Origin: Cytophagaceae bacterium | GTDB taxonomy: Bacteria > Bacteroidota > Bacteroidia > Cytophagales > JAIYAX01 | Direction of reading: 5' to 3' | NCBI GenBank assembly: GCA_027488815.1 | Contig: JAIYAX010000026.1 | Coordinates: forward strand, 141,812 to 205,811 | Length of the DNA: 64,000 bases | Shown here: one piece after another, positions 27,808 through 37,000 of the stretch | Position numbering within the stretch: the first letter of the stretch is position 1 | Layout of the letters: each line of letters begins with the position of its first letter | Made by a program: the position numbers and the translations under genes | The notes under the pieces: model-generated | What the model was told of the DNA's origin: nothing | Databases searched by the model: none | What the model saw: the letters and a program-made list of their open reading frames with translations, nothing else

Positions 27808-28878
27808 TTAAGGCATGCCTAAATGACCTAATTCCAAGCCTAGGCGCTCTTTAAACTGTTCCTCTTCAGCTTCGAGTTCTTCCAGGGATCCGTGGATCAA
27901 TAAGGTGCCGGGGATAGGTCCAGAAACAGAATGGATGAACCTCCATTCATCAAAATCAGGACAAAGTATCGGCTTACCCAAGCGTGCAGCTTCTCGGAAT
28001 TTGCTTGGATATTTGCCCCGTATGGAAGGAAGATTTTGGTACGGACAGAGAAGTATTTCGCAGGAAGAAATCCGTTGAAGCAGGAGTTCATGCGGTAGCG
28101 GTTCGGCGCTGATTTCCAGCGAAAGCCAGGGCAATCGTTGCGTCTGCATTTGCAAATGGTTAAAAAGCTTTACGTCTGGACAGTGCCCGCAGATCAGCAA
28201 ACTCAGTTCATGTTGTTTTATTCTCATCTCCTTTACCCATTCAATTCCCTGCAAGACACCAAATGGAAGCGAGAGGGTCCCCGTGATCAGCATGAGGTTT
28301 TTCACCCGTGAGGGCATTTGCCCAGTAAACTCATGGCGAATGGCAATGTTGGGTAAATAAGACCAGCTACCTGCGGGCAGCTTCATCTGAACCGGATAGA
28401 CCTTCTCAGCAACCCAAAATCGGTCTGTCCATGCTTTGCTGATGGTAAAGAGGAGGGCGGTAAGTAGTCCACTCCATTTGGTGATCAAAGAAGAAGATTG
28501 CTGCCTGTTCAGGGCCTCATTTTCCTGTAAATCCTGCACTAAAAGGCTCCCAAATAATATTTTGTTGGCCAATGCAACCCACAGTAATTCAGTGGTATTA
28601 ATGCATATTACTTGAGGTTTTACTTGAAGTGAAAATTTTAAAATCAATCCTGCATGAAAAACCCTCGCCATAAGTCCTCTCCGGTACGGAAATTTGAAAA
28701 GGATCTGACTTTTCGGTTGGATTTTATCAACCCCTGATCCGGGACCGATGGAAATAAATTTCCAGGAGGTATGTTCATTAAAACTGGGTAGCAAGCGGTC
28801 AACTACCCTCACATCATCAGCAGGCTTGAGCAATGAAGTATAAAGAAAGGTTTTGGTTGCTGTCTGATCCTGATGCAT
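27808..28878 (-). CDS. Glycosyltransferase (GT-B fold, family 4-like)
   Basis: A 356-residue putative glycosyltransferase. The N-terminal half is a Rossmann-like region with ICINTTELLWVALANKIL. The C-terminal half has the GT4-like nucleotide-sugar segment IRGKYPSKFREAARLGKPIL near residue 300 and an earlier GTLSLPFGVLQGI stretch. The acceptor and donor are unknown. It is a single gene, divergent from dapD, with about 75 bases between the two starts. The final residues (EEEQFKERLGLELGHLG) form a charged helix. Confidence 0.72.
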   Translation of the reverse strand: MHQDQTATKTFLYTSLLKPADDVRVVDRLLPSFNEHTSWKFISIGPGSGVDKIQPKSQILFKFPYRRGLMARVFHAGLILKFSLQVKPQVICINTTELLWVALANKILFGSLLVQDLQENEALNRQQSSSLITKWSGLLTALLFTISKAWTDRFWVAEKVYPVQMKLPAGSWSYLPNIAIRHEFTGQMPSRVKNLMLITGTLSLPFGVLQGIEWVKEMRIKQHELSLLICGHCPDVKLFNHLQMQTQRLPWLSLEISAEPLPHELLLQRISSCEILLCPYQNLPSIRGKYPSKFREAARLGKPILCPDFDEWRFIHSVSGPIPGTLLIHGSLEELEAEEEQFKERLGLELGHLGMP

Positions 28879-28902
28879 TGGTCAAATATAAGTAGCTGAT
28901 GG

Positions 28903-28930
28903 TTGAGGTATTCAGGATTGTGTTATTTTG
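28903..28930 (+). promoter_or_regulatory. Promoter of the dapD transcript
   Basis: TTG at 28903-28905 and TATTTTG at 28924-28930 are 18 bases apart, close to the -33 TTG and -7 TAnnTTTG of Bacteroidota with one base missing in the second element. It lies about 23 bases before the dapD ATG at 28953. This supports that start over an earlier in-frame codon. Confidence 0.4.
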
Positions 28931-28952
28931 CAGAAGCACAAGGAACTGCTCT

Positions 28953-29765
28953 ATGGAGATTAAAGAAACGATAGAACGAATTTGGAATGATCGGTCACTG
29001 CTTTATGAGCCGGAGAGTGCCATTGCCATCAAGACGGTCATTGAAAGTCTGGATCGAGGTATACGCCGGGTTGCAGAGCCTACCCAGGAGGGATGGCAGG
29101 TAAACGAATGGGTGAAGAAGGCGGTCATCCTGTATTTCCCGATCCAGAAGATGCGGATCATAGAAGCGGGCCCATTTGAATTTCATGATAAGATCAGAGT
29201 GAAAAAGGGCTATGCAAAAATGGGTGTTCGTGCTGTTCCCCTGGCCATCGCACGCTATGGTTCATTTCTCGCCTCAGGAGTGGTTTTAATGCCCAGCTAT
29301 GTGAACATAGGCGCCTATGTGGATGAAGGGACCATGGTTGATACCTGGGCGACCGTAGGGAGCTGCGCACAAATAGGCAAGCATGTTCACCTCAGCGGAG
29401 GTGTTGGCATTGGCGGAGTACTTGAACCGGTTCAGGCTGCTCCTGTGATCATAGAGGATGGGGCATTTATTGGCTCAAGGTGCATTGTGGTAGAAGGGGT
29501 GAGGGTCGGAAAAGAAGCGGTGCTGGGTGCAAATGTGGTGCTCACCCAAAGTACCAAGATCATTGATGTGACGGGTGAAGAGCCGGTAGAATTCAAGGGG
29601 TATGTACCTGAACGATCGGTTGTTATACCGGGTTCCTTCACCAAAAAGTTTAATGCCGGTGAATACCAGGTTCCCTGTGCTTTGATCATTGGTAAACGCA
29701 AGGCAAGCACAGATTTAAAGACCTCCCTCAACGAGGCATTAAGAGAAAACCAGGTTCCAGTCTGA
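28953..29765 (+). CDS. dapD: 2,3,4,5-tetrahydropyridine-2,6-dicarboxylate N-succinyltransferase
   Basis: A 270-residue DapD, matching the usual 270-275. It transfers succinyl from succinyl-CoA to tetrahydrodipicolinate in lysine and diaminopimelate synthesis. The N-terminal helical domain is followed by a left-handed beta-helix with hexapeptide repeats: MPSYVNIGAYVDEGTMVDTW, GKHVHLSGGVGIGG, VIIEDGAFIGSRCIVVEGV. The C-terminus contains YQVPCALIIGKR. The ATG at 28953 (MEIKETIERIW) is chosen on length and promoter position. The next gene starts within the stop codon (TGATG). Confidence 0.96.
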   Translation: MEIKETIERIWNDRSLLYEPESAIAIKTVIESLDRGIRRVAEPTQEGWQVNEWVKKAVILYFPIQKMRIIEAGPFEFHDKIRVKKGYAKMGVRAVPLAIARYGSFLASGVVLMPSYVNIGAYVDEGTMVDTWATVGSCAQIGKHVHLSGGVGIGGVLEPVQAAPVIIEDGAFIGSRCIVVEGVRVGKEAVLGANVVLTQSTKIIDVTGEEPVEFKGYVPERSVVIPGSFTKKFNAGEYQVPCALIIGKRKASTDLKTSLNEALRENQVPV

Positions 29766-30496
29766 TGATTCAGCTAAACTTTACCAAGCAACTTCAGGGG
29801 GAAGCTCTCCGGGATGAAAAGCAAAAGGACTTTAGAAATGTCGTTGTTCTGCAATGCTGCATCCTGTTTTCGGCATTGTTGCTAAATCCCTTTTTAGAGA
29901 TTGCAGGCTTTCATGAAACCCATTTGTTCAGGGATACCCTCTTCCTGATATTCGGAGGAATCTATGTATTGGTGCTTTGGGACTTGCTTAGGAACTTTAC
30001 CCAAAGCAGGTGGCTGGTCAATGGCTTGTTCATTATCATCATGGGTTCCTATTTGCTGGCACTTTTTACGGTTAATCCCTTTTTTCAGCTTTTCGATGAA
30101 GAGCAGAAGCGGCCTTATTTGTTTTTCATTCACATGGTCTTGTTCATCATTGAGCTGACTGTGATCTATTTTGTCATACTTGATATGTTTTCCGGTGACA
30201 AACGTTCCTCTCAGAAATTGTGGGGAGCTGCCTGTGTTTACCTCATGATTGCCATTTGTTTTGGCAGTGCTTATGACCTGATCAGTATTGTACAACTGGG
30301 AGCATTAGGCGCTCCGCTTGACCTGGGTCTGGAGAGCTATACCGAATGCATTTATTTTTCACTTTGTGTGCTCGGTGGTCAGGATACTGTATACGATAGC
30401 CCGATCAGGCTCGTGAAAAATCTGGCGGTCATTGAAGCGTTGTGGGGCAATTTGTTTGTGGTACTACTGGTGGGTCGCCTTCTGTCCACAGACTAG
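29765..30496 (+). CDS. Potassium-channel-like membrane protein with altered selectivity filter (paralogue 1)
   Basis: A 243-residue membrane protein. Four hydrophobic helices lead to a two-helix pore module of Ion_trans_2 type: helix around AACVYLMIAICFGSAYDLI, pore region TECIYFSLCVLGGQD, then a last helix VIEALWGNLFVVLLVGRLL. The flanking residues match bacterial channels that read YFS-VTLTTLGYGD and LAVLEALIGQLY-. The filter itself is LGGQD in place of LGYGD, so normal K+ selectivity is unlikely. It overlaps dapD by one base and is followed 3 bases later by a paralogue. Confidence 0.7.
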   Translation: MIQLNFTKQLQGEALRDEKQKDFRNVVVLQCCILFSALLLNPFLEIAGFHETHLFRDTLFLIFGGIYVLVLWDLLRNFTQSRWLVNGLFIIIMGSYLLALFTVNPFFQLFDEEQKRPYLFFIHMVLFIIELTVIYFVILDMFSGDKRSSQKLWGAACVYLMIAICFGSAYDLISIVQLGALGAPLDLGLESYTECIYFSLCVLGGQDTVYDSPIRLVKNLAVIEALWGNLFVVLLVGRLLSTD

Positions 30497-30499
30497 TGT

Positions 30500-31201
30500 A
30501 TGGGCGGTAATTCAAAATCGGAAGATCGCCGTTATCGGTTCCTGGTAATTGTTCAACTGGCATTACTCTTTCTGGGGCTTAGTCTCTCTGATTTGTTATT
30601 CATGATTTCGAGCAGCCGATGGACCAAATTGCTCATTCCTTTTTTTCTGGTGCTCGGCCTGGTCTATGTATGGCTGATCTGGTTGCTACTTCGGGCTAAA
30701 TTCCGCAAGGGGTTCTTAAGAGGATTGTTGGGTCTACTTTTGTTTATTGTTGTTTTGCTATCGATCTCGGCTGAAAACCCCTTTTATCGCATATCAGAAC
30801 CTGGTTTACGACAGGCTAGTTTGTTTGCCATTCATACCTCGATTTTATTGGTTGAGGCCTTGCTGATTTACAAGATATTGATCGATGTGTTTGGGAACTA
30901 TGATCTAGCGATGTCCCAACGACTGTGGCGGACTTCAGCCGTTTATTTACTGATGGCTATCGCATTTGGTTCAGTGTATGACTTAATGGTCATTTTAAAT
31001 CCGGAAGTGATGGGAAAATACCTGCATGCGGGTTTTGGGAGCTATGCCGAAAGCATGGTCATCAGCCTATCCGGCATGTTGAAACTCCCGATGCGCTATA
31101 TGGAGGCTTTGCCTTTGGTTAAAAAGGTTCTTCTTCTTCAATCCGTCTGGAACGATTTATTTATTGCCTTGCTGGTGGGCAATATTCTGGCAAAAAAATA
31201 G
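30500..31201 (+). CDS. Potassium-channel-like membrane protein lacking the selectivity filter (paralogue 2)
   Basis: A 233-residue paralogue of the preceding gene with the same helix layout and matching landmarks: SQRLWRTSAVYLLMAIAFGSVYDLM before the pore, then LLLQSVWNDLFIALLVGNIL at the end. The pore segment is YAESMVISLSGMLKLPMRYM, where no G-Y-G-D-like filter remains. The fold is therefore kept while the filter is lost. It may be an auxiliary subunit of the first protein or a non-conducting sensor. Its TAG stop is inside the terminator of the converging gene. Confidence 0.65.
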   Translation: MGGNSKSEDRRYRFLVIVQLALLFLGLSLSDLLFMISSSRWTKLLIPFFLVLGLVYVWLIWLLLRAKFRKGFLRGLLGLLLFIVVLLSISAENPFYRISEPGLRQASLFAIHTSILLVEALLIYKILIDVFGNYDLAMSQRLWRTSAVYLLMAIAFGSVYDLMVILNPEVMGKYLHAGFGSYAESMVISLSGMLKLPMRYMEALPLVKKVLLLQSVWNDLFIALLVGNILAKK

Positions 31202-31226
31202 CCTCCCTTTTTGAAAGAAGGAGGCT
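31192..31226 (-). terminator. Rho-independent terminator of the hydroxyacyl-CoA dehydrogenase gene
   Basis: AGCCTCC (31200-31206) pairs with GGAGGCT (31220-31226). Read on the minus strand, the hairpin is followed by TATTTTTTT, a proper U-tract. On the plus strand no T-run follows, so it mainly terminates the minus-strand gene. Confidence 0.75.
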
Positions 31227-31249
31227 GATTTAAAGGTTGAAGTTCAGAT

Positions 31250-32152
31250 TTAAACCAATTGTGACTTTTTAAATCGATCTGAAACGACCAGTTCTTTACT
31301 GTCATGGCTGTAATCATAGAAGCCAATTCCTGACTTAACGCCTTTATGACCGGCCATCACCATATTGCTTAGCAAGGGACATGGGAAATACTTAGGCTGA
31401 CCAAAACCATCGTGAAGTACATGCAGAATAGAAAGGCAAACATCCAGGCCAATGAAATCTGCCAGTTGAAGAGGTCCCATGGGATGAGCCATACCCAGTT
31501 TCATGACGGTATCGATCTCTTCCACACCAGCAACTCCTTCATATAAGCTGTAAATCGCTTCATTGATCATAGGCATGAGGATGCGGTTTGAAATGAAACC
31601 CGGGAAATCATTTACCTCAACCGGAATTTTATGCAGCTTCCTGCTGGTTGCCATGATCTTCTCAGTGACCTCTTCGCTGGTGGCGTAGCCTTTTATGACT
31701 TCTACCAACTTCATGACAGGCACAGGGTTCATGAAGTGCATTCCAATCACTTGCTGTGGTCTGGAAGTCGCAGCTGCAATTTTGGTAATCGAAATGGAGG
31801 AAGTGTTTGATGCAAGGATAGCGTGCGCAGGAGCATATTGATCTATGTCACGAAACAGTTTCAGTTTTACGTCGACATTCTCCGTGGCGGCTTCAACCAC
31901 CAGGTCAGCTTGCTGAACGCCCATTTTAAGGTCGGTGAAAGTGCCGATGTGCAGCAGGGTATCGTTTTTAATTTGCTCTGTCAAAGTGCCTTTGGCAACC
32001 TGACGGTCGAGATTTTTTGCTATCGTAGCCAAAGCCCTGTTTAAGGCATCTTCGCTGATATCAATCAGTGAAACAGCAAAACCATGCTGGGCAAATACGT
32101 GGGCGATACCATTGCCCATAGTTCCTGAGCCGATAACGGCAACATTTCTCAT
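31250..32152 (-). CDS. 3-hydroxyacyl-CoA (3-hydroxybutyryl-CoA) dehydrogenase
   Basis: A 300-residue NAD-dependent dehydrogenase converting 3-hydroxyacyl-CoA to 3-ketoacyl-CoA or the reverse. The Rossmann motif is GSGTMGNGIAHVFAQ at residues 8-22. ASNTSSISI and the catalytic-His segment IGMHFMNPVPVMKLVEV follow, and the C-terminal dimerisation domain includes GAHPMGPLQLADFIGLD (here MAHPMGPLQLAD). Length and order fit the monofunctional Hbd/PaaH/FadB2 type. It stands alone between a converging and a diverging gene. Confidence 0.95.
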   Translation of the reverse strand: MRNVAVIGSGTMGNGIAHVFAQHGFAVSLIDISEDALNRALATIAKNLDRQVAKGTLTEQIKNDTLLHIGTFTDLKMGVQQADLVVEAATENVDVKLKLFRDIDQYAPAHAILASNTSSISITKIAAATSRPQQVIGMHFMNPVPVMKLVEVIKGYATSEEVTEKIMATSRKLHKIPVEVNDFPGFISNRILMPMINEAIYSLYEGVAGVEEIDTVMKLGMAHPMGPLQLADFIGLDVCLSILHVLHDGFGQPKYFPCPLLSNMVMAGHKGVKSGIGFYDYSHDSKELVVSDRFKKSQLV

Positions 32153-32196
32153 ACTGTAAGGGGTGATTTATGTGATGGGTGTAGATTAAACGGGCG

Positions 32197-32224
32197 CAAA
32201 GCTATCAGGCTTTTAGTACTTTTG
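32197..32224. promoter_or_regulatory. Overlapping divergent TAnnTTTG promoters
   Basis: On the minus strand TAGCTTTG at 32204-32197 faces the dehydrogenase gene, 45 bases from its ATG. On the plus strand TACTTTTG at 32217-32224 faces fluC, 33 bases from its ATG. The elements are only 12 bases apart back to back, so initiation on one strand could interfere with the other. Confidence 0.5.
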
Positions 32225-32256
32225 AAACTTGATTTTGAGGTAAAGGTTTTGACCAC

Positions 32257-32643
32257 ATGAAGGAATTTGTTTTGGTTTTTGTCGGAGGTGGTCTGGGCAG
32301 CATGCTTCGCTATGCACTCACCAAAGTGATAAAACCTGAAACCGGCCTTTGGTCATGGCCCACCTTGTCTGCAAACCTGCTTGCTTGTTTTATTTTGGGC
32401 TCGGTGACGGGGTTCTTACTGGTTCAGCGTTCAGCCAAAGGTTGGGAGGCTCCCTTGTTAACGGCTGGCTTTTGCGGAGGCTTGTCAACCTTTAGCACCC
32501 TCATTGCCGAATTGCAAGGTCAGTTCACTCAATCACACTATTCAAAACTCATTTTTTACCTGATGGTGAGTTTGGTTTTGGGTTGGATGGTATTTGTCCT
32601 CGGATTAAAAACAGCTCAATGGCTTACTAAAACATGGATATAG
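32257..32643 (+). CDS. crcB: Fluoride efflux transporter FluC/CrcB
   Basis: A 128-residue fluoride channel of the CrcB/Fluc family. Four hydrophobic helices carry the family marks GGGLGSMLRYAL (residues 9-20) and GFCGGLSTFST (near residue 73), with an Asn in the second helix (SANLLACFILGS). It acts as a dual-topology dimer in the inner membrane. No fluoride riboswitch was recognised upstream. The end overlaps cvfB by 10 bases. Confidence 0.94.
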   Translation: MKEFVLVFVGGGLGSMLRYALTKVIKPETGLWSWPTLSANLLACFILGSVTGFLLVQRSAKGWEAPLLTAGFCGGLSTFSTLIAELQGQFTQSHYSKLIFYLMVSLVLGWMVFVLGLKTAQWLTKTWI

Positions 32644-33461
32644 GTCAGTATAATTCTCTGGTAATTGCCAGATTGGTTGATTTTGGAGCTTATCTGGTTG
32701 ATCAGGATGGTGAGGAGGTGCTTTTTCCTAAAAAGTACATGCTGCCTGAGAACAAGATAGGCGATACGGTTGAGGTGTTTGTCTACACAGACAGTGAAGA
32801 TAGACCTGTGGCAACGAGTGAAAAGCCATTCGGTGTTTGTGGAGAATTTGTTTGCCTCGATGTGAAAGATACCACAGGGGCAGGTGCCTTTTTGGATTGG
32901 GGTTTGGAGAAGGACCTCTTCGTGCCCGGCAGTGAGCAGCATAAACCTCTGCAGGCAGGACAGAGGGCTGTGGTAAGAATAGATCTCGATCCCAGAACCA
33001 TGCGGCCTTTTGGTTCAACAAAGTTTTCAGCTTATCTCCAAAAAGACGTTTCCTCACTGGAGAAAGGTCAGGAAGTTAACCTCATGGTGACCGAGTTTAC
33101 AGACCTGGGGATTATGTGTTTGATAGACCTTAGCTATCGGGGAATGTTGTACAAAAATGAAGTATTCAGAAACCTTGACATTGGAGATGAGCTCACCGGA
33201 TACATTAAAGAAGTACGAGAGGACGGGAAAATCGATCTGAGCTTGTACAAAAATACTCTTGAGAACCTATTGCTCATGGAAACGGTTCTCTTACAAGACC
33301 TCAAAACGTCAGGAGGTTTTATTCCAATGGGTGATTTCAGCAGCCCTCAGGAGATAAAAGACCGCTACGAAATCAGCAAAAAGGTATTCAAACAACTGAT
33401 TGGACGCCTTTACAAAGAGAAAAAAATAGATATTGAACCACAGGGAATTCGATTGAAATGA
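32634..33461 (+). CDS. cvfB: S1-like RNA-binding protein of CvfB family
   Basis: A 275-residue protein of the CvfB/YitL family. Three S1-type segments are visible, for example GDTVEVFVYTDSEDRPVATS, GAGAFLDWGLEKDLFVP and GDELTGYIKEVREDGKIDLS. A C-terminal winged helix follows, containing YEISKKVFKQLIGRLYKEKK. In Staphylococcus the protein affects virulence gene expression; in Bacteroidota the role is unknown. It overlaps fluC by 10 bases upstream and the next gene by 4 bases, forming a coupled three-gene operon. Confidence 0.88.
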   Translation: MDIGQYNSLVIARLVDFGAYLVDQDGEEVLFPKKYMLPENKIGDTVEVFVYTDSEDRPVATSEKPFGVCGEFVCLDVKDTTGAGAFLDWGLEKDLFVPGSEQHKPLQAGQRAVVRIDLDPRTMRPFGSTKFSAYLQKDVSSLEKGQEVNLMVTEFTDLGIMCLIDLSYRGMLYKNEVFRNLDIGDELTGYIKEVREDGKIDLSLYKNTLENLLLMETVLLQDLKTSGGFIPMGDFSSPQEIKDRYEISKKVFKQLIGRLYKEKKIDIEPQGIRLK

Positions 33462-33994
33462 AAGCATTGACCAAGATTGTATGGCTGCTGAGCAGTTTAC
33501 TTTTTATTGTTGCGCTGTTCTACATTTACTCACTCTTACCAGAAACGGTAGGTCTTTTTTTTGATCAGAATGAGATTGCAGAGGTATATATACGCCGTGA
33601 AATATTTTTCAATGCCACTTTGGGAACCGTAGTTTTATTAAACCTGCTGCTGTTGGGCATTTCCAGGTTGATTTATCAGCTACCTCTCCGCCAGCTTTTC
33701 ATTCCAAAAAAAGCTTTTTGGACTAGTGATCAGGATCACATCCTGAAAGCAAAAGACATTATCTCCAGAGGATTGATTTTGGTATCTACAGTGGTCAATT
33801 TTTTACTATTGATCACTTTGATCATGATCTTTGATCTGAACGCCAGCTTTTTTGACTCCGGCCAGCCGTATCCTATTTATCTGGTAGCAGTGATCAGCCT
33901 ATTAATTCTTTCCATGCTATCCATTCTGGTACGCCTCGCTTATCCCAGACTGGATATAGTTGAATTAAGTACTTACAGCGGAAGCCGCAGCTAG
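33458..33994 (+). CDS. Small integral membrane protein of unknown function
   Basis: A 178-residue protein I do not recognise. It has four hydrophobic segments (about residues 8-28, 50-70, 105-126 and 138-158), consistent with a four-TM membrane protein. The loop between helices 2 and 3 is basic and polar (PLRQLFIPKKAFWTSDQDH). The start overlaps the cvfB stop by 4 bases (ATGA), so it is translationally coupled. No Cys pairs or catalytic motifs were seen. Confidence 0.75.
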   Translation: MKALTKIVWLLSSLLFIVALFYIYSLLPETVGLFFDQNEIAEVYIRREIFFNATLGTVVLLNLLLLGISRLIYQLPLRQLFIPKKAFWTSDQDHILKAKDIISRGLILVSTVVNFLLLITLIMIFDLNASFFDSGQPYPIYLVAVISLLILSMLSILVRLAYPRLDIVELSTYSGSRS

Positions 33995-34061
33995 AATAAA
34001 AGCGATTATTTTGGTAACAAGGGCTTAACATCTAGTTAACTTTAGGGGAATACGATAACCT

Positions 34062-34069
34062 TAGCTTTG
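34062..34069 (+). promoter_or_regulatory. TAnnTTTG promoter element
   Basis: TAGCTTTG is an exact match to the Bacteroidota -7 element, 21 bases before the ATG of the 1462-residue T9SS cargo gene. ACTTTA about 20 bases further upstream may stand in for the -33 element. Confidence 0.5.
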
Positions 34070-34089
34070 TGTAGCTTTTGGGCTATACG

Positions 34090-37000
34090 ATGAAACAACT
34101 TAAACTTTGGGGGACTCTGTTCTTCCTTTTATCTGCTTTTGAGCTCAGAGCTCAAGTTAGTTTTACGGCAACCTATGATCTGAGCGGAGGGGGGAATGAT
34201 GTACTCAGTTTTGCTTACAATGGAACACCCGTAACCGGATTAAGCATGGGAAACCTCTTAAAAACCGGGATTACTTCATCAACCAGCACAGGAAATTATA
34301 GAGGAACAAACTGGCCAACTGGTGCTACAAATGGGATAGATGTCTTTACAGGATCAATTGATCTTGGTAAGTATATTCAATTCAATATGACTCCAGCAAG
34401 CGGTTACATCTTAACCATTCAAACCATAGATTTTGGAGTAGGTCGTAGTGGCACAGGCCCAAGACAATGGCAATGGCGAGGATCTCATAATGCTTTTGCC
34501 TCTGCCATAAATAATTTCACAATCCTCAACGCAAGTCTTACGAACACGGCCGGTGTTTTGCAAAACCCAGATGCTAATTTGGGCTATACAGGAAACACAC
34601 TTGACGTCTCTGCACTTTATAGCGCAATTACTTCTGCTGCCACTTTTCGGCTGTATGGGTTAAACGCAGAAGCCGGAGGGGGCACAGGTGGCTTACAAGG
34701 TAATCTCACCATCACAGGCACACTGACCTTTGATCTCAATGCAGGAGCCATCACCGGAGCGCCATTTGCACTTGCCAATTGTGCTGCAGTGGGTTCAGGT
34801 ACTTTGGCCTATACTTCCGGTGCTACTTTTACAGGCAATACATTCACCGTCCAGCTTTCCGATGGATCGGGGAGCTTTGACCAGCCCTGGGCAGTTGGAA
34901 CCACGATAAGTGACCTTTCCAGTGGCACCTTAAATTTTGACCTGCCTGCCGGCCTTCCTACAGGGAGCGGCTATAGACTGAGAATTGCAAGCAGCAACCC
35001 AGCCGGCATTGGTACAAATTCAAGTGCATTTTCTGTAACACAGGCCGGTATCAGTTGCATCAGCAGCCCAACCGATTTTTTCAGATCATCGGTGGCCAAC
35101 GGAGTTTGGAGCAACGCATCGAGTTGGGAGAGCTCAAGCGACGGTAGCACGTTCATTTCGTCTACGCTGGTGCCAGGCAGTTCGTCGGCAGGGATTACCA
35201 TTCGTTCAACCGATAGCATAAACATCTCCTCAGCCGTGAAAAGCAGGAACCTAAGCGTACAAGGGGCTTTGGCAACTCTGACGGGGGGCAGCCTTGAACA
35301 ATTTGGAACCAGCGACTTTTTATCTGGTTCCCGCTATCACCATGCCCGCAACGGAGGTCAAATACCTGCTGCTTCATGGAATGTAAACGCACTGACCTAT
35401 ATCACCGGCATCACCAATTTGATCCCGACACAGTTAGCCCAGTCCTATGGCTTCCTTATATGGGATAACCCGGGCCAAACCCAGTTTCATAACATCAACA
35501 ATGCCTCTTTTTCTGTTTCGAATGTGATGGATGTAAGAAGCACAGGATCAACAAATTTGGCATTTACCGGTTCCACCGCCAGCAGTTTTACCTACAACAT
35601 CAATAACTATCGTCAATCCGGGGGCACAGTAAACCTTACTTTTCTGTCAGCCGCCGGACTTGGTTTCTCTACACTGATCATCCCTGTTGGCCTTACTGTC
35701 ACAGGCGGAACCTTGAGCTTCGGTGCGGGCACCAACAATCCTGCAGCACCAAGCTATGTTGGTACCATTCAATTGGGAGGAAACCTAAGTGTAGATGCAG
35801 CGGCTTCTTTTCGAATAACAGGTTCAGGAGCCAACCAATTTGGGAAACTCAATTTTGCTAATGCTGGCACTCAGACCTGTCAGGTCAACGGATCGACCAA
35901 TCGGGAAAAAGTAGATTTTGAAGTGCTTTCCGGAAGCACCACTTCATTGCTTTCTGGTCTCGGAACAGTTGGGCTGAACGTGTTCACGATCGCTTCAGGA
36001 GGTATTTTAGATGCGGGAATCTTTCAATTTAGTGGGGGATACACCGTTACAAACAACGGCACCTTAAGGACAGGAAATGCCAATGGCCTCCTGGGTGCCT
36101 TGGGTACCATCGGTACGGGGGCTACCTTAAGTACATTACCGGCCGGCAGTACCATTGAGTACAACAGGGCAGGAGACCAAACCGTAAGCAGTACAGTGGG
36201 GTATCGAAATCTGAACATCACAGGATCAGGTATTAAAACTTCGGATGGAGCCTTATCGCTGAGTGCTTCTACCTTATTGGTCAGTAGTGTGGCAACATTA
36301 AGATTGACAGGAGCAAGCTTTCAGCACTTGAATTTGAACAGCGGGTCTCAATTACAAATTGATGCCGGAGCCACTTTCGACAATGGCGGTGAAAGTCAGG
36401 TAACAGGCACTGCTTCACCAATCATCATTGTTTCCGGTCGATTTATTACTAGGGATCAACAAGGATTCACAGGCACAAACACCGCTATTCCCGGCATCAT
36501 TCCTACACTTGCTCCCGGCTGCACCATTGAATACGGCAGGGTAGGAGACCAAACCGTTCAGGACAATGCCGATTACCAAAATCTGGTTTTTTCAGGTTCA
36601 GGAACAAAAACGGCTACCACCACTCCTTTTATTAATGGCACAGTCACGATAAGCGATGATGTTATCCTGGAAGTAAGCAATAACACTTTTGGAGGGGGAG
36701 GAACTAACCTGACCATGACTGGGAACTCAAGAATGAGAGTCGCAGGAACAGGGGTGAAGCCAGACATTCAGGGAACCTACACGCTTTCTAATACCAGTAC
36801 CATTGAATTTTACAACAATGCACTGACCTTGCAAAGCATACGATTAGCCCCGCTTTATGGAAACATGGTGGTCAATGGAAGTAATGTAGGCTCCACGACA
36901 GCAGGAAGTTCCCTGACCTTTCAGACAGGATCCACCTTTACAGTGCAACCCTCTGCCGTATTCAAATTGCAAAATACCAATGGCTTTTCTGGTGCTGTGA

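Noticed and set aside
32153-32256. Fluoride riboswitch upstream of crcB
   Set aside because: The short leader lacks the conserved GGCGAUGG-type segments, and an ordinary TAnnTTTG promoter lies close to the gene.
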